Shown piece by piece: positions 17,785-26,940 of a stretch of DNA of 64,000 nucleotides. The stretch is from NCBI GenBank assembly GCA_003584705.1, contig AP018536.1, positions 3,162,001-3,226,000 of the forward strand, given 5' to 3'. This stretch comes from Lachnospiraceae bacterium GAM79. Lineage in GTDB: Bacteria; Bacillota; Clostridia; Lachnospirales; Lachnospiraceae. Below the pieces are notes generated by a model, which was not told the DNA's origin, ran no database searches, and saw only the letters and a list, made by a program, of their open reading frames with translations. Position 1 is the first letter of the stretch. Each line of letters starts with the position of its first letter. A program made the position numbers and the translations under genes.

Positions 17785-17960
17785 TTTGTGTATGATTTTC
17801 GTACATTCATATTATCACTACACATTTCCCTTGTCAAGATTTCGTAATTATATTTTTACGATATTCGTATATGCTATTTTTGAAAATTATTCTTTTATGT
17901 CTTTCGTATTTGTGCTATGATAATAATTATATTTATGCAATTCGTAAATTTTAAATTTAT
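17785..17960. promoter_or_regulatory. Divergent control region with repeated TTCGTA sites
   Basis: The AT-rich spacer between xis (minus) and the XRE gene (plus) carries at least five TTCGTA copies (in ATTTTCGTACA, ATTTCGTAAT, ATATTCGTATA, CTTTCGTATT and AATTCGTAAA). One pair forms TACGA-TAT-TCGTA around 17858-17870. These are candidate operators for the adjacent XRE regulator, controlling both directions. Confidence 0.55.
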
Positions 17961-17977
17961 GAAAACAGGAGGTTTCA

Positions 17978-18460
17978 ATGGGAGACGGTAAGAAACTGAA
18001 AGAAATATTAGACAGTAAAGGCACGAATGTCCGCCAGATTGCAAAAGCAACTGGTATCAGTGCCACAACACTTTATTCAATTATTCAAAAGGATTCTAAT
18101 ATCCGATTTGACTTTGCACTTAGACTGGCAAATGAATTAGAAATTGACGTGAATGAGATATGCTCTGCCAGTCCCTTTTCGGGTGCAATCACAGAAGAAG
18201 AAATATATCCTACATTACCGAATGGATTGAATGGCGCTCTTGACGGAAATCGGGTAAAAACGTATTTAAAAAATTCCATGTACCCGCTTATGTATCTTTT
18301 CGGGAAAAACAGTATGCCTGATGTGGATAATTTGCTGACTTCCTTTTACCAGTTGGATGATGAAGCTAGGAAAGAAGTGGTGGAAACGATACAATTCAAG
18401 CTGCAGTATCACAGAGATCCCGAACGGGCAGAACAGATTAAACAGATTAAGGGATGGTAA
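17978..18460 (+). CDS. XRE-family transcriptional regulator
   Basis: 160 residues. The N-terminal Cro/CI helix-turn-helix is at about 6-60 (VRQIAKATGISATTLYSIIQ, then FDFALRLANELEIDVNEI). The C-terminal part is a helical domain of unknown type. The start has ACAGGAGGTTTCA. It is divergent from xis/int, the usual place for the element's master repressor; operator-like TTCGTA repeats lie between. Confidence 0.85.
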   Translation: MGDGKKLKEILDSKGTNVRQIAKATGISATTLYSIIQKDSNIRFDFALRLANELEIDVNEICSASPFSGAITEEEIYPTLPNGLNGALDGNRVKTYLKNSMYPLMYLFGKNSMPDVDNLLTSFYQLDDEARKEVVETIQFKLQYHRDPERAEQIKQIKGW

Positions 18461-18501
18461 AAATAACTCCAGTGAATCGTTGAATTCACTGGAGTTATTG
18501 C

Positions 18502-19182
18502 CTAATGATCAATATCCTGTCTTTTGACAATCTTCAAGTAGTTTCTCTTTAAATCATTTACTGAGCCAAAGAATATTTGCTCTGATTTCGAAAAGGAATG
18601 ATTCTGTATTTTTAGCTTTAACAGTTCAAAAGTGCATATCATATCAGCCACCTGAAACAACCTATAATCCGATGGTTTTACTTTTCGAAACTCCACTCTT
18701 GGCAAAAATGCATTAAACAAGGTCGATAATATTTTGTTTAACTCTACTTGTCCATTATCATAGTATATTTTAACCAAGTCGAACGAAAGCAAGAAGTCAT
18801 AGTGCTCCCTAATAAAAACAGATATTTGCTTTGAAAGTTTACCCGTTGCTTCAACAATATCTTCAATATGCTTTTTCTCTATATGGAAAGCTTTATATTT
18901 TACCCCACTCTGTCTCATAAACGTAACCATCTTATTAAATATCTTTCTACGTTCTATATAATCCATTTCAGAGTATTCTTCCTCTTTTCGAATAATAGGG
19001 CCTGTATGTATACAATGATTTTCTAATCCCAAAAGTGATAATTCTCTATTTAAATATTCCATTGGCTCTTGAATGGATGCTTCTTGTTCATGAAATACCA
19101 TTGTAACTATATACCAAGGAGAATGATAATCATATTCACCAAAATCCCCAGACTCATCAATAAAAATACTTAGTTCTTTCAT
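18502..19182 (-). CDS. DUF3800 protein
   Basis: 226 residues from the ATG at 19182; the frame runs further upstream but crosses the RNA hairpins. The N-terminus has the DUF3800 signature FIDESGDFG (residues 7-15) with the paired acidic residues, and the C-terminus has DYRLFQVADMICTF, the second conserved block. DUF3800 proteins are predicted RNase H-like enzymes often found on mobile elements next to structured RNAs. It starts 28 nt after the terminator of such an RNA here, so it is either read through from the RNA promoter or paired with the RNA as an effector/RNA unit. Confidence 0.85.
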   Translation of the reverse strand: MKELSIFIDESGDFGEYDYHSPWYIVTMVFHEQEASIQEPMEYLNRELSLLGLENHCIHTGPIIRKEEEYSEMDYIERRKIFNKMVTFMRQSGVKYKAFHIEKKHIEDIVEATGKLSKQISVFIREHYDFLLSFDLVKIYYDNGQVELNKILSTLFNAFLPRVEFRKVKPSDYRLFQVADMICTFELLKLKIQNHSFSKSEQIFFGSVNDLKRNYLKIVKRQDIDH

Positions 19183-19209
19183 ATAGCGCCTTCTTACTTC
19201 AAATTCTGT

Positions 19210-19317
19210 AAAAAAAATGGCGGGTATATACCCGCCAATAATGGGGAACCTCCCCATCCGCTGATGGACCCGGGTCTTTCGACCAGCCCAAACTGTAATG
19301 CATTACAGCTTTATTCT
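19210..19317 (-). ncRNA. Structured RNA upstream of the DUF3800 gene
   Basis: About 108 nt read on the minus strand. Hairpins in order: CTGTAATGCATTACAG (19293-19308); GGTC-GAAA-GACC (19273-19284); ATGGGG/CCCCAT (19241-19257); and GGCGGGTATATACCCGCC (19219-19236) followed by eight T, an intrinsic terminator. GCTG/CAGC (19284-19287 with 19260-19263) could close the second hairpin into a larger domain. A strong promoter sits just upstream. Candidate DUF3800-associated RNA motifs are known from comparative genomics; which class, if any, this matches needs a covariance search. Confidence 0.7.
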
Positions 19318-19323
19318 ATGCAC

Positions 19324-19352
19324 ATTATATCACGTCTATTCATAATTTTCAA
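19324..19352 (-). promoter_or_regulatory. Sigma-A promoter of the DUF3800-associated RNA
   Basis: TTGAAA (19347-19352), 17-nt spacer, TATAAT (19324-19329) with an extended -10 TG one base before. Predicted start at A19317, immediately before the first hairpin. Confidence 0.75.
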
Positions 19353-19398
19353 GGTCAATCTCATGCTTTCTGTTTGGTAATTTAAGCTTTCCGAAATA

Positions 19399-20061
19399 TT
19401 ATACCATAATATCTCCGAATATATCAAAAATCGACATCTGTCCATCTGACTTTTTTTGTGACATATAATTCCATATAGTTTTATCTAACACACTTTCACC
19501 CACTTCTAATACAGATGCAGTCTTTCGCAATATTCTACTTGCTTCCTTATAATCGGCTGTCAAAACACCTGCTATTTCAAGAAATTGAAACATATGCCTG
19601 TCAATCGGAATCGCTTGCTGACCAGATAGTAATTTCATATAATCAATAGTCTTTCTTCCTACTCCATTAATTTCTAATAAGCTCTCCGCATTCCCATCAT
19701 CCAAAATCCACTCCGCCAAATCATCTTCTGTATTTATATTACAATTATACAAATACAAAGCCAAATTACAGATTGTGTTTTGCTTTCTTTTATTTTTCCA
19801 TTGTATTATTTCCTCAATTGGTATTGTCTGAAATAGTATTATAAAATCACATGTTGTCCTATAATCCGAATATTTGCTCAGAATATTATAAACTCTTGGA
19901 TACACCACACTTTTGTAATTCATTCCTGCTTGCAATACTGAATCTGTCAATGTTGCTGCCATATTATAATATGGTGTTCTTTGTGTAATTTCAGCATAAT
20001 TATGGGGAATTCTTTCCAAAAGGTCTATAACCTTTTGAACTGAGTTATCTATATTATCCAT
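19399..20061 (-). CDS. Endonuclease III/OGG-like helix-hairpin-helix DNA glycosylase
   Basis: 220 residues. The helix-hairpin-helix is at 128-140 (LLEINGVGRKTID) with Lys137 in the GVGRK position used by bifunctional glycosylase/lyases, and the catalytic Asp154 in AIPIDRHMFQF. The 4Fe-4S Cys loop of endonuclease III is absent. The C-terminus QMSIFDIF (208-215) resembles a sliding-clamp-binding peptide. The gene overlaps the QueC-like gene by 8 nt and ends the operon. Expected to remove a modified or deaza base from nucleic acid, or to use the fold for base binding; neither is shown. Confidence 0.8.
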   Translation of the reverse strand: MDNIDNSVQKVIDLLERIPHNYAEITQRTPYYNMAATLTDSVLQAGMNYKSVVYPRVYNILSKYSDYRTTCDFIILFQTIPIEEIIQWKNKRKQNTICNLALYLYNCNINTEDDLAEWILDDGNAESLLEINGVGRKTIDYMKLLSGQQAIPIDRHMFQFLEIAGVLTADYKEASRILRKTASVLEVGESVLDKTIWNYMSQKKSDGQMSIFDIFGDIMV

Positions 20062-20698
20062 TAATCTTTTCCTCTAGTATATTATTTATCGCATTAATGC
20101 GATCAACACAGTTTGGACACGCTCCACATGGCATATCTGAATTTACCTGACATGAATACGTTATCTCAATAGGAGCATTTAGTTCTAATCCTAACTTTGC
20201 CACCTCTGTTTTTGTCATTTCACGAAATGGCATATTAATCCTAATAGAGCCATATTCATATAACAAACTTTCCAATTTTGTAAAAAATTCCATAGAACAA
20301 TCTATCTCTTTTGCATGGTTGCTATTAATAAATGCGGTATACACATCTTTTATTCCCATAGATTGCGCATATGCAGATGCCAATGAAATAAACAAAATAT
20401 TTCTATACGGGAGATACATATCCTCTGCCACAACATTATCTTCCCACAAATTGGCTTCTATTATCATTCTCGAATTTGATTCCTTATAAACATCACCAAT
20501 TTTTATAACACGCACATTATCTACATATTCTTCAGGAAGTACTTGTAAAAGTGTTTGATATTCCTTATCCTTACAGTGTTGACCGTAATCAATAAATAAA
20601 ATTACTACATTTTTATTTTCTTTAGCAAGCTTATATGCCAAAACGGTAGAATCCATTCCACCAGAAGCAAGCAAAAGACAATCAAAATTATTCTCCAT
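20054..20698 (-). CDS. QueC-like PP-loop enzyme
   Basis: 214 residues. The ATP PP-loop SGGMDS is at 12-17, YLPYRNILFISLASAYA matches the QueC substrate region, and four zinc-type Cys are at 183, 191, 194 and 197 (SC...PCGACPNC). All features of 7-cyano-7-deazaguanine synthase are present. No queD, queE or queF is near, and the gene sits in a mobile-element operon with a glycosylase and a deoxyribosyltransferase. A defence role is therefore more likely than queuosine synthesis. QueC-like proteins occur in type IV CBASS (Cap9) and Qat systems. It overlaps both neighbours (11 and 8 nt). Confidence 0.88.
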   Translation of the reverse strand: MENNFDCLLLASGGMDSTVLAYKLAKENKNVVILFIDYGQHCKDKEYQTLLQVLPEEYVDNVRVIKIGDVYKESNSRMIIEANLWEDNVVAEDMYLPYRNILFISLASAYAQSMGIKDVYTAFINSNHAKEIDCSMEFFTKLESLLYEYGSIRINMPFREMTKTEVAKLGLELNAPIEITYSCQVNSDMPCGACPNCVDRINAINNILEEKING

Positions 20699-22031
20699 TT
20701 TTCACCATCCTACTAACCACAGTAAATACTGCATCAATTACTTGACTCTTCGTCTTGCAATAATATGTACATGAATTCTTTAAAAACATATTATCCAGTT
20801 TGAGATACGGATCATAAAGTATTATTGGTTTTCCATTTGCTTGATAATTCCCGATTTCTACCAACGTTCCTTGGTCGTTGTAGAGTAATGTTGCTATCAT
20901 TATCTTGCATTCCGATAACAATTCCATATCTTTAGCAAATATAGCACGTTCTTCATTCATGTCCATCTCTTTATTCACTTGTCCATTTTCTTGGATTGGT
21001 CTCCGAGGTTTAAAATTATGATATAAAAGAGAATCCTCTAAAATATCCAATTTCTCTGTATCTACATAATCAAAATCTGGAGCTGCCATATAAATTGGAT
21101 AGTTTACTCTTTCATTCCATGGAACTCTTATTCCTTCCATTTCAACAAAATCTTCAATATTCTGAACAATGAGCTCTACATTTTCTTTAAATTTTTCTTG
21201 TTGAATTGTTTGTGCATATAAACTTGACATCCACGCTGCAAATGCCATATTACCTGCAATATTAGTTCCAACCATTTCAGACATAAATGCTATATCATAT
21301 ACATCTCCTACTCCCACAGAATGAATAATCTCTCCGATATGAGCAGGTGCCTCATAACTTGTTTTTTCCTTGAAATCATAAAGCCATGAACCACCTCTAT
21401 TTTCCTTTATTAATAACTGACTGACATTCTTTTTGTCAAAATATTTTATTAAATTGATTGAACTAATTTCTTTAAAAAACTCTTCAAATGAGGTGGATGA
21501 TGTCGATAAGAATACAGTCTGAATTTTTATTGTATCTAAATCCAAAATATCATCACAGTCATAATTCATATCTATATGAATTTTTCCTTCATAATTTGAA
21601 AGGTTACTTAAAATTCCTGCATTCCCATACCTTCCCGGAAAGATAATTATATCTGTCGGATCGAAATCGTCTAATACCTGCATAAATGGTAACATGCTGA
21701 CATATTCTGCTTGCCTACCTAATATGTTCTCATATAGCTGATTACCACTCTCATCCGACTGACCAATTAACATTACGTTGGGTGCCTTATCCACTTTACC
21801 TAAACGAAATATACTACTTGCTCTTAACACATCAATCCCAAACTTTTCAACATCCTTTACAAGATAATCTGGTGCATAATATGCCAATGCATATTCTATA
21901 TTCAGCGCATCACAACTTCTTGCGGCATGAAAAATCCCGCCAAGTCTTGATGTACTGTATCCATTCTCTATAATATCAAGATGCTGGTCTACATATACCT
22001 CTCCAATTATCAATATTTTTCTGTTATGCAT
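20688..22031 (-). CDS. Fused PfkB-type kinase and nucleoside deoxyribosyltransferase-like protein
   Basis: 447 residues. Residues 1-300 resemble PfkB/ribokinase proteins: a Gly-Gly at 31-32, and SVGVGD (238-243) with Asp243 at the catalytic-base position. Residues 311-447 resemble nucleoside 2-deoxyribosyltransferases: YPIYMAAPDFDYVD at the start and DQGTLVEIGNYQANGKPI (386-402) with Glu392 at the nucleophile position. It would phosphorylate a sugar or nucleoside and cleave or swap an N-glycosidic bond. It overlaps the genes on both sides by 8 and 11 nt. I know of no characterised protein with this fusion. Confidence 0.78.
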   Translation of the reverse strand: MHNRKILIIGEVYVDQHLDIIENGYSTSRLGGIFHAARSCDALNIEYALAYYAPDYLVKDVEKFGIDVLRASSIFRLGKVDKAPNVMLIGQSDESGNQLYENILGRQAEYVSMLPFMQVLDDFDPTDIIIFPGRYGNAGILSNLSNYEGKIHIDMNYDCDDILDLDTIKIQTVFLSTSSTSFEEFFKEISSINLIKYFDKKNVSQLLIKENRGGSWLYDFKEKTSYEAPAHIGEIIHSVGVGDVYDIAFMSEMVGTNIAGNMAFAAWMSSLYAQTIQQEKFKENVELIVQNIEDFVEMEGIRVPWNERVNYPIYMAAPDFDYVDTEKLDILEDSLLYHNFKPRRPIQENGQVNKEMDMNEERAIFAKDMELLSECKIMIATLLYNDQGTLVEIGNYQANGKPIILYDPYLKLDNMFLKNSCTYYCKTKSQVIDAVFTVVSRMVKNGE

Positions 22032-22401
22032 ACAAATTTACCACAATAAAAGGAACAGGTGATAATCCAGACGACTTAATTTCTCCTGAATATCTTTTTC
22101 CCTTTTTTATACACAAATTCAAATAGTTATAAGATACTGGCAGATTTCCAATAACCTCTTGAGTACTGGACAAAACAACAGCCAATCTCTTGTTAACTAA
22201 CTGCATTGATAATTCAACTGCTTGTCCAGTGGAAGGCACATCTTTATGATTCTGAAAATATTCTGATATAGCCACATCCTCCAATAGAATATTTTCAATA
22301 GCTAATGGACATTCATCGCCTCCATTATTTCCTCCTCTAACAATTGAACCTGCTCCACCACCACGATACGTTCCAAACATTCCATTACCAGAAGACCCCA
22401 T
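22024..22401 (-). CDS. Small Gly-rich N-terminus protein, first gene of the QueC-like operon
   Basis: 125 residues starting MGSSGNGMFGTYRGGG, a flexible Gly-rich tail of about 28 residues, then a compact domain (IENILLEDVAISEYFQN to the C-terminus) with no family I recognise. Removal of Met would leave an N-terminal Gly. The start follows ACGGAGGTGTATT. It overlaps the kinase/transferase gene by 8 nt. QatB-like partners of QueC-like enzymes also begin Met-Gly with a Gly-rich tail, so this may be the protein substrate or effector of the QueC-like enzyme. That is inference. Confidence 0.7.
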   Translation of the reverse strand: MGSSGNGMFGTYRGGGAGSIVRGGNNGGDECPLAIENILLEDVAISEYFQNHKDVPSTGQAVELSMQLVNKRLAVVLSSTQEVIGNLPVSYNYLNLCIKKGKRYSGEIKSSGLSPVPFIVVNLYA

Positions 22402-22522
22402 AATACACCTCCGTAAAATATGATATTGTTATTTTACATCTCCGTTGCATTTTTGAACAGTCGGAACATATGGTCTATTCCATTACAGTTGTAGTATTTA
22501 CTTTAAAATTTACTTGCGTAGT

Positions 22523-22542
22523 TTTTGGCACTGTTTTGGCAC
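22523..22542. repeat. Paired TTTTGGCAC direct repeats near the attachment site
   Basis: TTTTGGCAC at 22523-22531 and 22534-22542, 11 bp apart, about 100 bp from the tuf end. This resembles integrase arm-binding repeats. Confidence 0.4.
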
Positions 22543-22574
22543 CGCTGACTACACTTTCACTGTTACACAGACGT

Positions 22575-22609
22575 AAAAAGGCTCCCGAGGAAAACCTCGG
22601 AAGCCTTTT
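22575..22609 (-). terminator. tuf terminator supplied by the mobile element
   Basis: Stem AAAGGCTTCCGAGG/CCTCGGGAGCCTTT with a TTTT loop and trailing T residues on the minus strand, 32 nt past the tuf stop. It replaces the original terminator now stranded at 8.6 kb. Confidence 0.85.
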
Positions 22610-22640
22610 AAATACTAGTTTTGTGAACAATCACTCGAAA

Positions 22641-22697
22641 TTACTCAATGATGGTAGCTACACGGCCAGAACCTACGGTTCTACCACCTTCACGGAT
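22641..22697 (-). other. Proximal attachment site within tuf
   Basis: The last 18 codons and stop of tuf, duplicated at 10360-10416 with five synonymous differences. Integration restores the full EF-Tu sequence. Confidence 0.85.
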
Positions 22698-23828
22698 AGC
22701 GAAGGTAAGACCCTGCTCCATAGCGATAGGATGGATCAGTTCGATGGTCATTTCTACGTTATCACCAGGCATGCACATCTCAACACCAGCGGGCAGTTCG
22801 CAAACGCCGGTAACGTCGGTGGTTCTGAAGTAGAACTGAGGACGATAGTTGTTGAAGAAAGGAGTATGACGTCCACCTTCATCCTTGGTCAGAACGTAAA
22901 CCTGAGCGGTAAACTTTCTGTGGCAGGTAACAGTACCGGGCTTAGCCAGAACCTGTCCTCTTTCGATTTCAGTTCTCTGGATACCACGAAGCAGAGCACC
23001 GATGTTATCACCAGCCTGTGCCTCATCCAGCATCTTACGGAACATTTCGATACCGGTTACAACAGTCTTCTTGGTCTCTTCCTTGATACCAACGATTTCA
23101 ACTTCATCATTCAGATGCAGAACACCACGCTCTACACGACCGGTAGCAACGGTACCACGACCGGTAATGGTGAATACGTCCTCGACGGGCATCAGGAAAG
23201 GCTTATCAGTATCACGCTGAGGATCAGGGATATAAGAATCTACAGTATCCATCAGTTCCATGATCTTGTCGCCCCACTCGCTGCTGGGATCTTCCAGAGC
23301 CTTCAGAGCGGAACCCTTGATGATAGGGCAGTCATTGAAGTCGTACTCTTCCAGCTGCTCGGTTACTTCCATCTCAACCAGCTCGATCAGCTCGGGATCG
23401 TCAACCATATCACACTTGTTCAGGAATACGATGATGTAAGGAACGCCTACCTGACGGGACAGAAGGATGTGCTCCTTGGTCTGAGCCATAACACCATCAG
23501 TAGCAGCTACAACGAGGATAGCACCATCCATCTGTGCAGCACCGGTGATCATGTTCTTAACGTAGTCAGCATGGCCCGGGCAGTCAACGTGTGCATAGTG
23601 TCTCTTCTCGGTCTGGTACTCGATGTGAGCGGTAGAAATGGTGATACCACGCTCTCTCTCTTCGGGAGCCTTATCGATGTTATCGAAGTCAACCTTCTCG
23701 TTACCAGGTACTCTCTCGGAAAGAACCTTGGAGATTGCAGCGGTCAGAGTAGTTTTACCATGGTCAACGTGACCGATGGTACCAATGTTACAATGGGGCT
23801 TTGTTCTGTCAAATTTAGCTTTAGCCAT
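22641..23828 (-). CDS. tuf: Elongation factor Tu
   Basis: 395 residues, full length. G1 is [10 protein letters not shown]3 is [10 protein letters not shown]4 is NKCD, and the C-terminal beta-barrel domains are complete. It delivers aminoacyl-tRNA to the ribosome. It is the last gene of the str operon; AAGGAGGACTTAAATA sets the start. Its last codons are the integration site of the element and come from the element's own attachment sequence, so the terminator downstream is also element-borne. Confidence 0.98.
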   Translation of the reverse strand: MAKAKFDRTKPHCNIGTIGHVDHGKTTLTAAISKVLSERVPGNEKVDFDNIDKAPEERERGITISTAHIEYQTEKRHYAHVDCPGHADYVKNMITGAAQMDGAILVVAATDGVMAQTKEHILLSRQVGVPYIIVFLNKCDMVDDPELIELVEMEVTEQLEEYDFNDCPIIKGSALKALEDPSSEWGDKIMELMDTVDSYIPDPQRDTDKPFLMPVEDVFTITGRGTVATGRVERGVLHLNDEVEIVGIKEETKKTVVTGIEMFRKMLDEAQAGDNIGALLRGIQRTEIERGQVLAKPGTVTCHRKFTAQVYVLTKDEGGRHTPFFNNYRPQFYFRTTDVTGVCELPAGVEMCMPGDNVEMTIELIHPIAMEQGLTFAIREGGRTVGSGRVATIIE

Positions 23829-23888
23829 TATTTAAGTCCTCCTTAAAATAATTAAACAGTTTCGTAGTTTTATTTTTTTAACTCGCTA

Positions 23889-23915
23889 CCTCTGATTATA
23901 TTAAATAATCAGAGG
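23889..23915. promoter_or_regulatory. Hairpin in the fusA-tuf spacer
   Basis: 11-bp arms CCTCTGATTAT/ATAATCAGAGG with a 5-nt loop in the 117-bp gap between fusA and tuf. It could stabilise or partly terminate the str mRNA before tuf. No clear promoter was seen. Confidence 0.5.
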
Positions 23916-23945
23916 TTTTTCAAGTTATTTTTATTGATTTAGCGC

Positions 23946-26108
23946 TTATTTTGCTTTTGCAGCAAGAACCTTTTCCTGAACGTTCTTAGGAACGGGCTCA
24001 TACTTTTCGAAGAACATGGAGTAGTTACCACGACCCTGGGTCTTGGAACGCAGGTCTGTGGAGTAACCGAACATCTCAGCAAGGGGAACGAAAGCCTTAA
24101 CCATCTTACCACCGCCGATGTCTTCCATACCTTCTACACGACCACGACGGGAGTTCAGGTCACCGATTACATCGCCCATGTATTCCTCGGGCATGGTAAC
24201 CTCAACCTTCATGATCGGCTCAAGCAGTACAGGAGCTGCCTTCTGCATTGCTTCCTTGAATGCCATGGAACCTGCAATGTGGAATGCCATCTCGGAGGAA
24301 TCGACCTCATGATAGGATCCATCATATACATTCGCATGAACACCCAGTACAGGGAATCCACCCAAGATACCAGCCTGAGCTGCTTCCTGAATACCTTCAC
24401 CTACTGCGGGGATGTATTCCTTAGGAATGGAACCACCAACTACAGTAGATTCGAATAACAGAGTAGGAGGATCGTTGATCAGAATGTTTGCCTTAGGATC
24501 AAATTCAAACTTCTCACAGTTAGCCTCCAGGGGCTCAAACTTAACTTTACAATGTCCATACTGTCCACGACCACCGGACTGCTTAGCATACTTGGAATCC
24601 ACTTCGACAGCCTTGGTAAACGCTTCCTTATAAGCAACCTGAGGAGCACCTACGTTAGCTTCTACATGGAACTCACGAAGCAGACGGTCAACGATGATCT
24701 CCAGATGCAACTCACCCATACCGGCGATGATGGTCTGACCGGTTTCCTGATTGGTATGAGCACGGAAAGTAGGATCTTCTTCTGCCAGTTTTGCAAGAGC
24801 TTCACCCATCTTGCCCTGACCGGCTTTGGTCTTAGGCTCGATAGCCAGCTCGATAACGGGCTCAGGGAACTCCATGGACTCAAGGATTACAGGATGCTGC
24901 TCATCACAGATGGTATCACCGGTAGTGGTGAACTTGAAACCAACTGCTGCTGCGATGTCACCGGAGTAAACCTTTTCCAGCTCTGCACGCTTGTTCGCAT
25001 GCATCTGCAGGATACGTCCTACACGTTCCTTCTTGTCCTTAGTAGCATTGAGTACATAAGAACCGGAATTCAGAGTACCGGAATATACACGGAAGTAAGC
25101 AAGCTTACCTACGAACGGGTCAGTCATGATCTTGAATGCAAGTGCGGCGAAAGGCTCTTCATCGGAAGACTTTCTCTCTACTTCATTACCGTCAAGGTCA
25201 ACACCCTTAATAGCCGGTACATCCAGAGGAGAAGGCATATACTCGATAATAGCATCCAGAAGCTTCTGAACACCCTTATTTCTGTAAGCAGTACCGCAGC
25301 ATACGGGAACGGCTCTGCACTCACAGGTAGCTTTTCTCAAAGCAGCCTTCATCTCTTCAACGGAAGGAATTTCACCTTCCAGATACATCATTGTCAGATC
25401 ATCATCCAGCTCACAAACCTTTTCAATGAGCTCGTCATGATATAAAGCAGCCTCATCAGCCATATCTCCAAGATCATCGGTAACAGTGATATCGTCACCC
25501 TTCTCATCATTGTAGATATATGCTTTCATCTCGAACAGATCGATGATTCCCTTGAATTCATCTTCCTTACCGATAGGCAGCTGAAGGCAGATTGCATTCT
25601 TGCCAAGTCTGGTACGGATCTGATCTACTGCTGCGTAGAAGTTTGCACCAAGGATATCCATCTTATTGATGAATGCCATACGAGGTACATTGTAGGTATC
25701 AGCCTGACGCCATACGTTCTCGGACTGAGGCTCTACACCACCCTTTGCACAGAAGACACCAACGGCGCCATCCAGTACACGAAGGGAACGCTCAACTTCA
25801 ACGGTGAAGTCTACGTGACCCGGGGTATCAATAATGTTGATACGATGCTCCAGAGCACCGGGCATGGGTTTGGTCTCTTTTTCCAGAGTCCAGTGACAGG
25901 TCGTAGCTGCAGATGTAATGGTAATACCTCTCTCCTGCTCCTGAGCCATCCAGTCCATGGTAGCAGTACCTTCGTGAGTATCACCGATCTTGTAGTTAAC
26001 ACCTGTGTAATACAGAATACGCTCGGTAGTAGTGGTCTTACCGGCATCGATATGAGCCATAATTCCGATATTTCTGGTTCTCTCTAACGGATATTCTCTT
26101 CCAGCCAA
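23946..26108 (-). CDS. fusA: Elongation factor G
   Basis: 720 residues, slightly longer than the usual about 700. G1 is [20 protein letters not shown]3 is [10 protein letters not shown]4 is NKMD. Domain IV/V landmarks include [11 protein letters not shown] and [15 protein letters not shown]. It drives translocation on the ribosome. It lies 15 nt behind rpsG and is cotranscribed with it. Confidence 0.98.
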   Translation of the reverse strand: MAGREYPLERTRNIGIMAHIDAGKTTTTERILYYTGVNYKIGDTHEGTATMDWMAQEQERGITITSAATTCHWTLEKETKPMPGALEHRINIIDTPGHVDFTVEVERSLRVLDGAVGVFCAKGGVEPQSENVWRQADTYNVPRMAFINKMDILGANFYAAVDQIRTRLGKNAICLQLPIGKEDEFKGIIDLFEMKAYIYNDEKGDDITVTDDLGDMADEAALYHDELIEKVCELDDDLTMMYLEGEIPSVEEMKAALRKATCECRAVPVCCGTAYRNKGVQKLLDAIIEYMPSPLDVPAIKGVDLDGNEVERKSSDEEPFAALAFKIMTDPFVGKLAYFRVYSGTLNSGSYVLNATKDKKERVGRILQMHANKRAELEKVYSGDIAAAVGFKFTTTGDTICDEQHPVILESMEFPEPVIELAIEPKTKAGQGKMGEALAKLAEEDPTFRAHTNQETGQTIIAGMGELHLEIIVDRLLREFHVEANVGAPQVAYKEAFTKAVEVDSKYAKQSGGRGQYGHCKVKFEPLEANCEKFEFDPKANILINDPPTLLFESTVVGGSIPKEYIPAVGEGIQEAAQAGILGGFPVLGVHANVYDGSYHEVDSSEMAFHIAGSMAFKEAMQKAAPVLLEPIMKVEVTMPEEYMGDVIGDLNSRRGRVEGMEDIGGGKMVKAFVPLAEMFGYSTDLRSKTQGRGNYSMFFEKYEPVPKNVQEKVLAAKAK

Positions 26109-26123
26109 GTTTTTTCCCTCCTA

Positions 26124-26940
<817 letters not shown>

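Larger units (their letters stand above)
10360..22697. mobile_element. Integrative mobilizable element inserted in the tuf 3' end
   Basis: About 12.3 kb lies between a tuf 3' remnant (10360-10416) and the 3' end of the intact tuf (22641-22697). It encodes a tyrosine integrase, excisionase-like protein, XRE regulator, RepA-like ATPase, MobV relaxase, TnpV and an ECF sigma pair; no type IV secretion genes are present, so it would need a helper for transfer. Cargo is a DUF3800/RNA unit and a four-gene QueC-like operon. Base composition is visibly more AT-rich than the flanking operons, most strongly in the cargo at 17.8-22.5 kb. Confidence 0.85.

Noticed and set aside
20054..20698. Queuosine biosynthesis gene queC
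   Set aside because: No queD, queE, queF or tgt neighbours; cargo position and partners point elsewhere. A housekeeping role is not fully excluded.
19399..22401. Type IV CBASS
   Set aside because: QueC-like and glycosylase parts are present, but no CD-NTase, no tRNA-guanine transglycosylase and no CBASS effector.
10360..22697. Self-transmissible conjugative element
   Set aside because: No VirB4, VirD4 or other secretion genes were found; only mobilization functions.
22470..23846. 458-codon plus-strand frame antisense to tuf
   Set aside because: A shadow of the highly biased EF-Tu codons.
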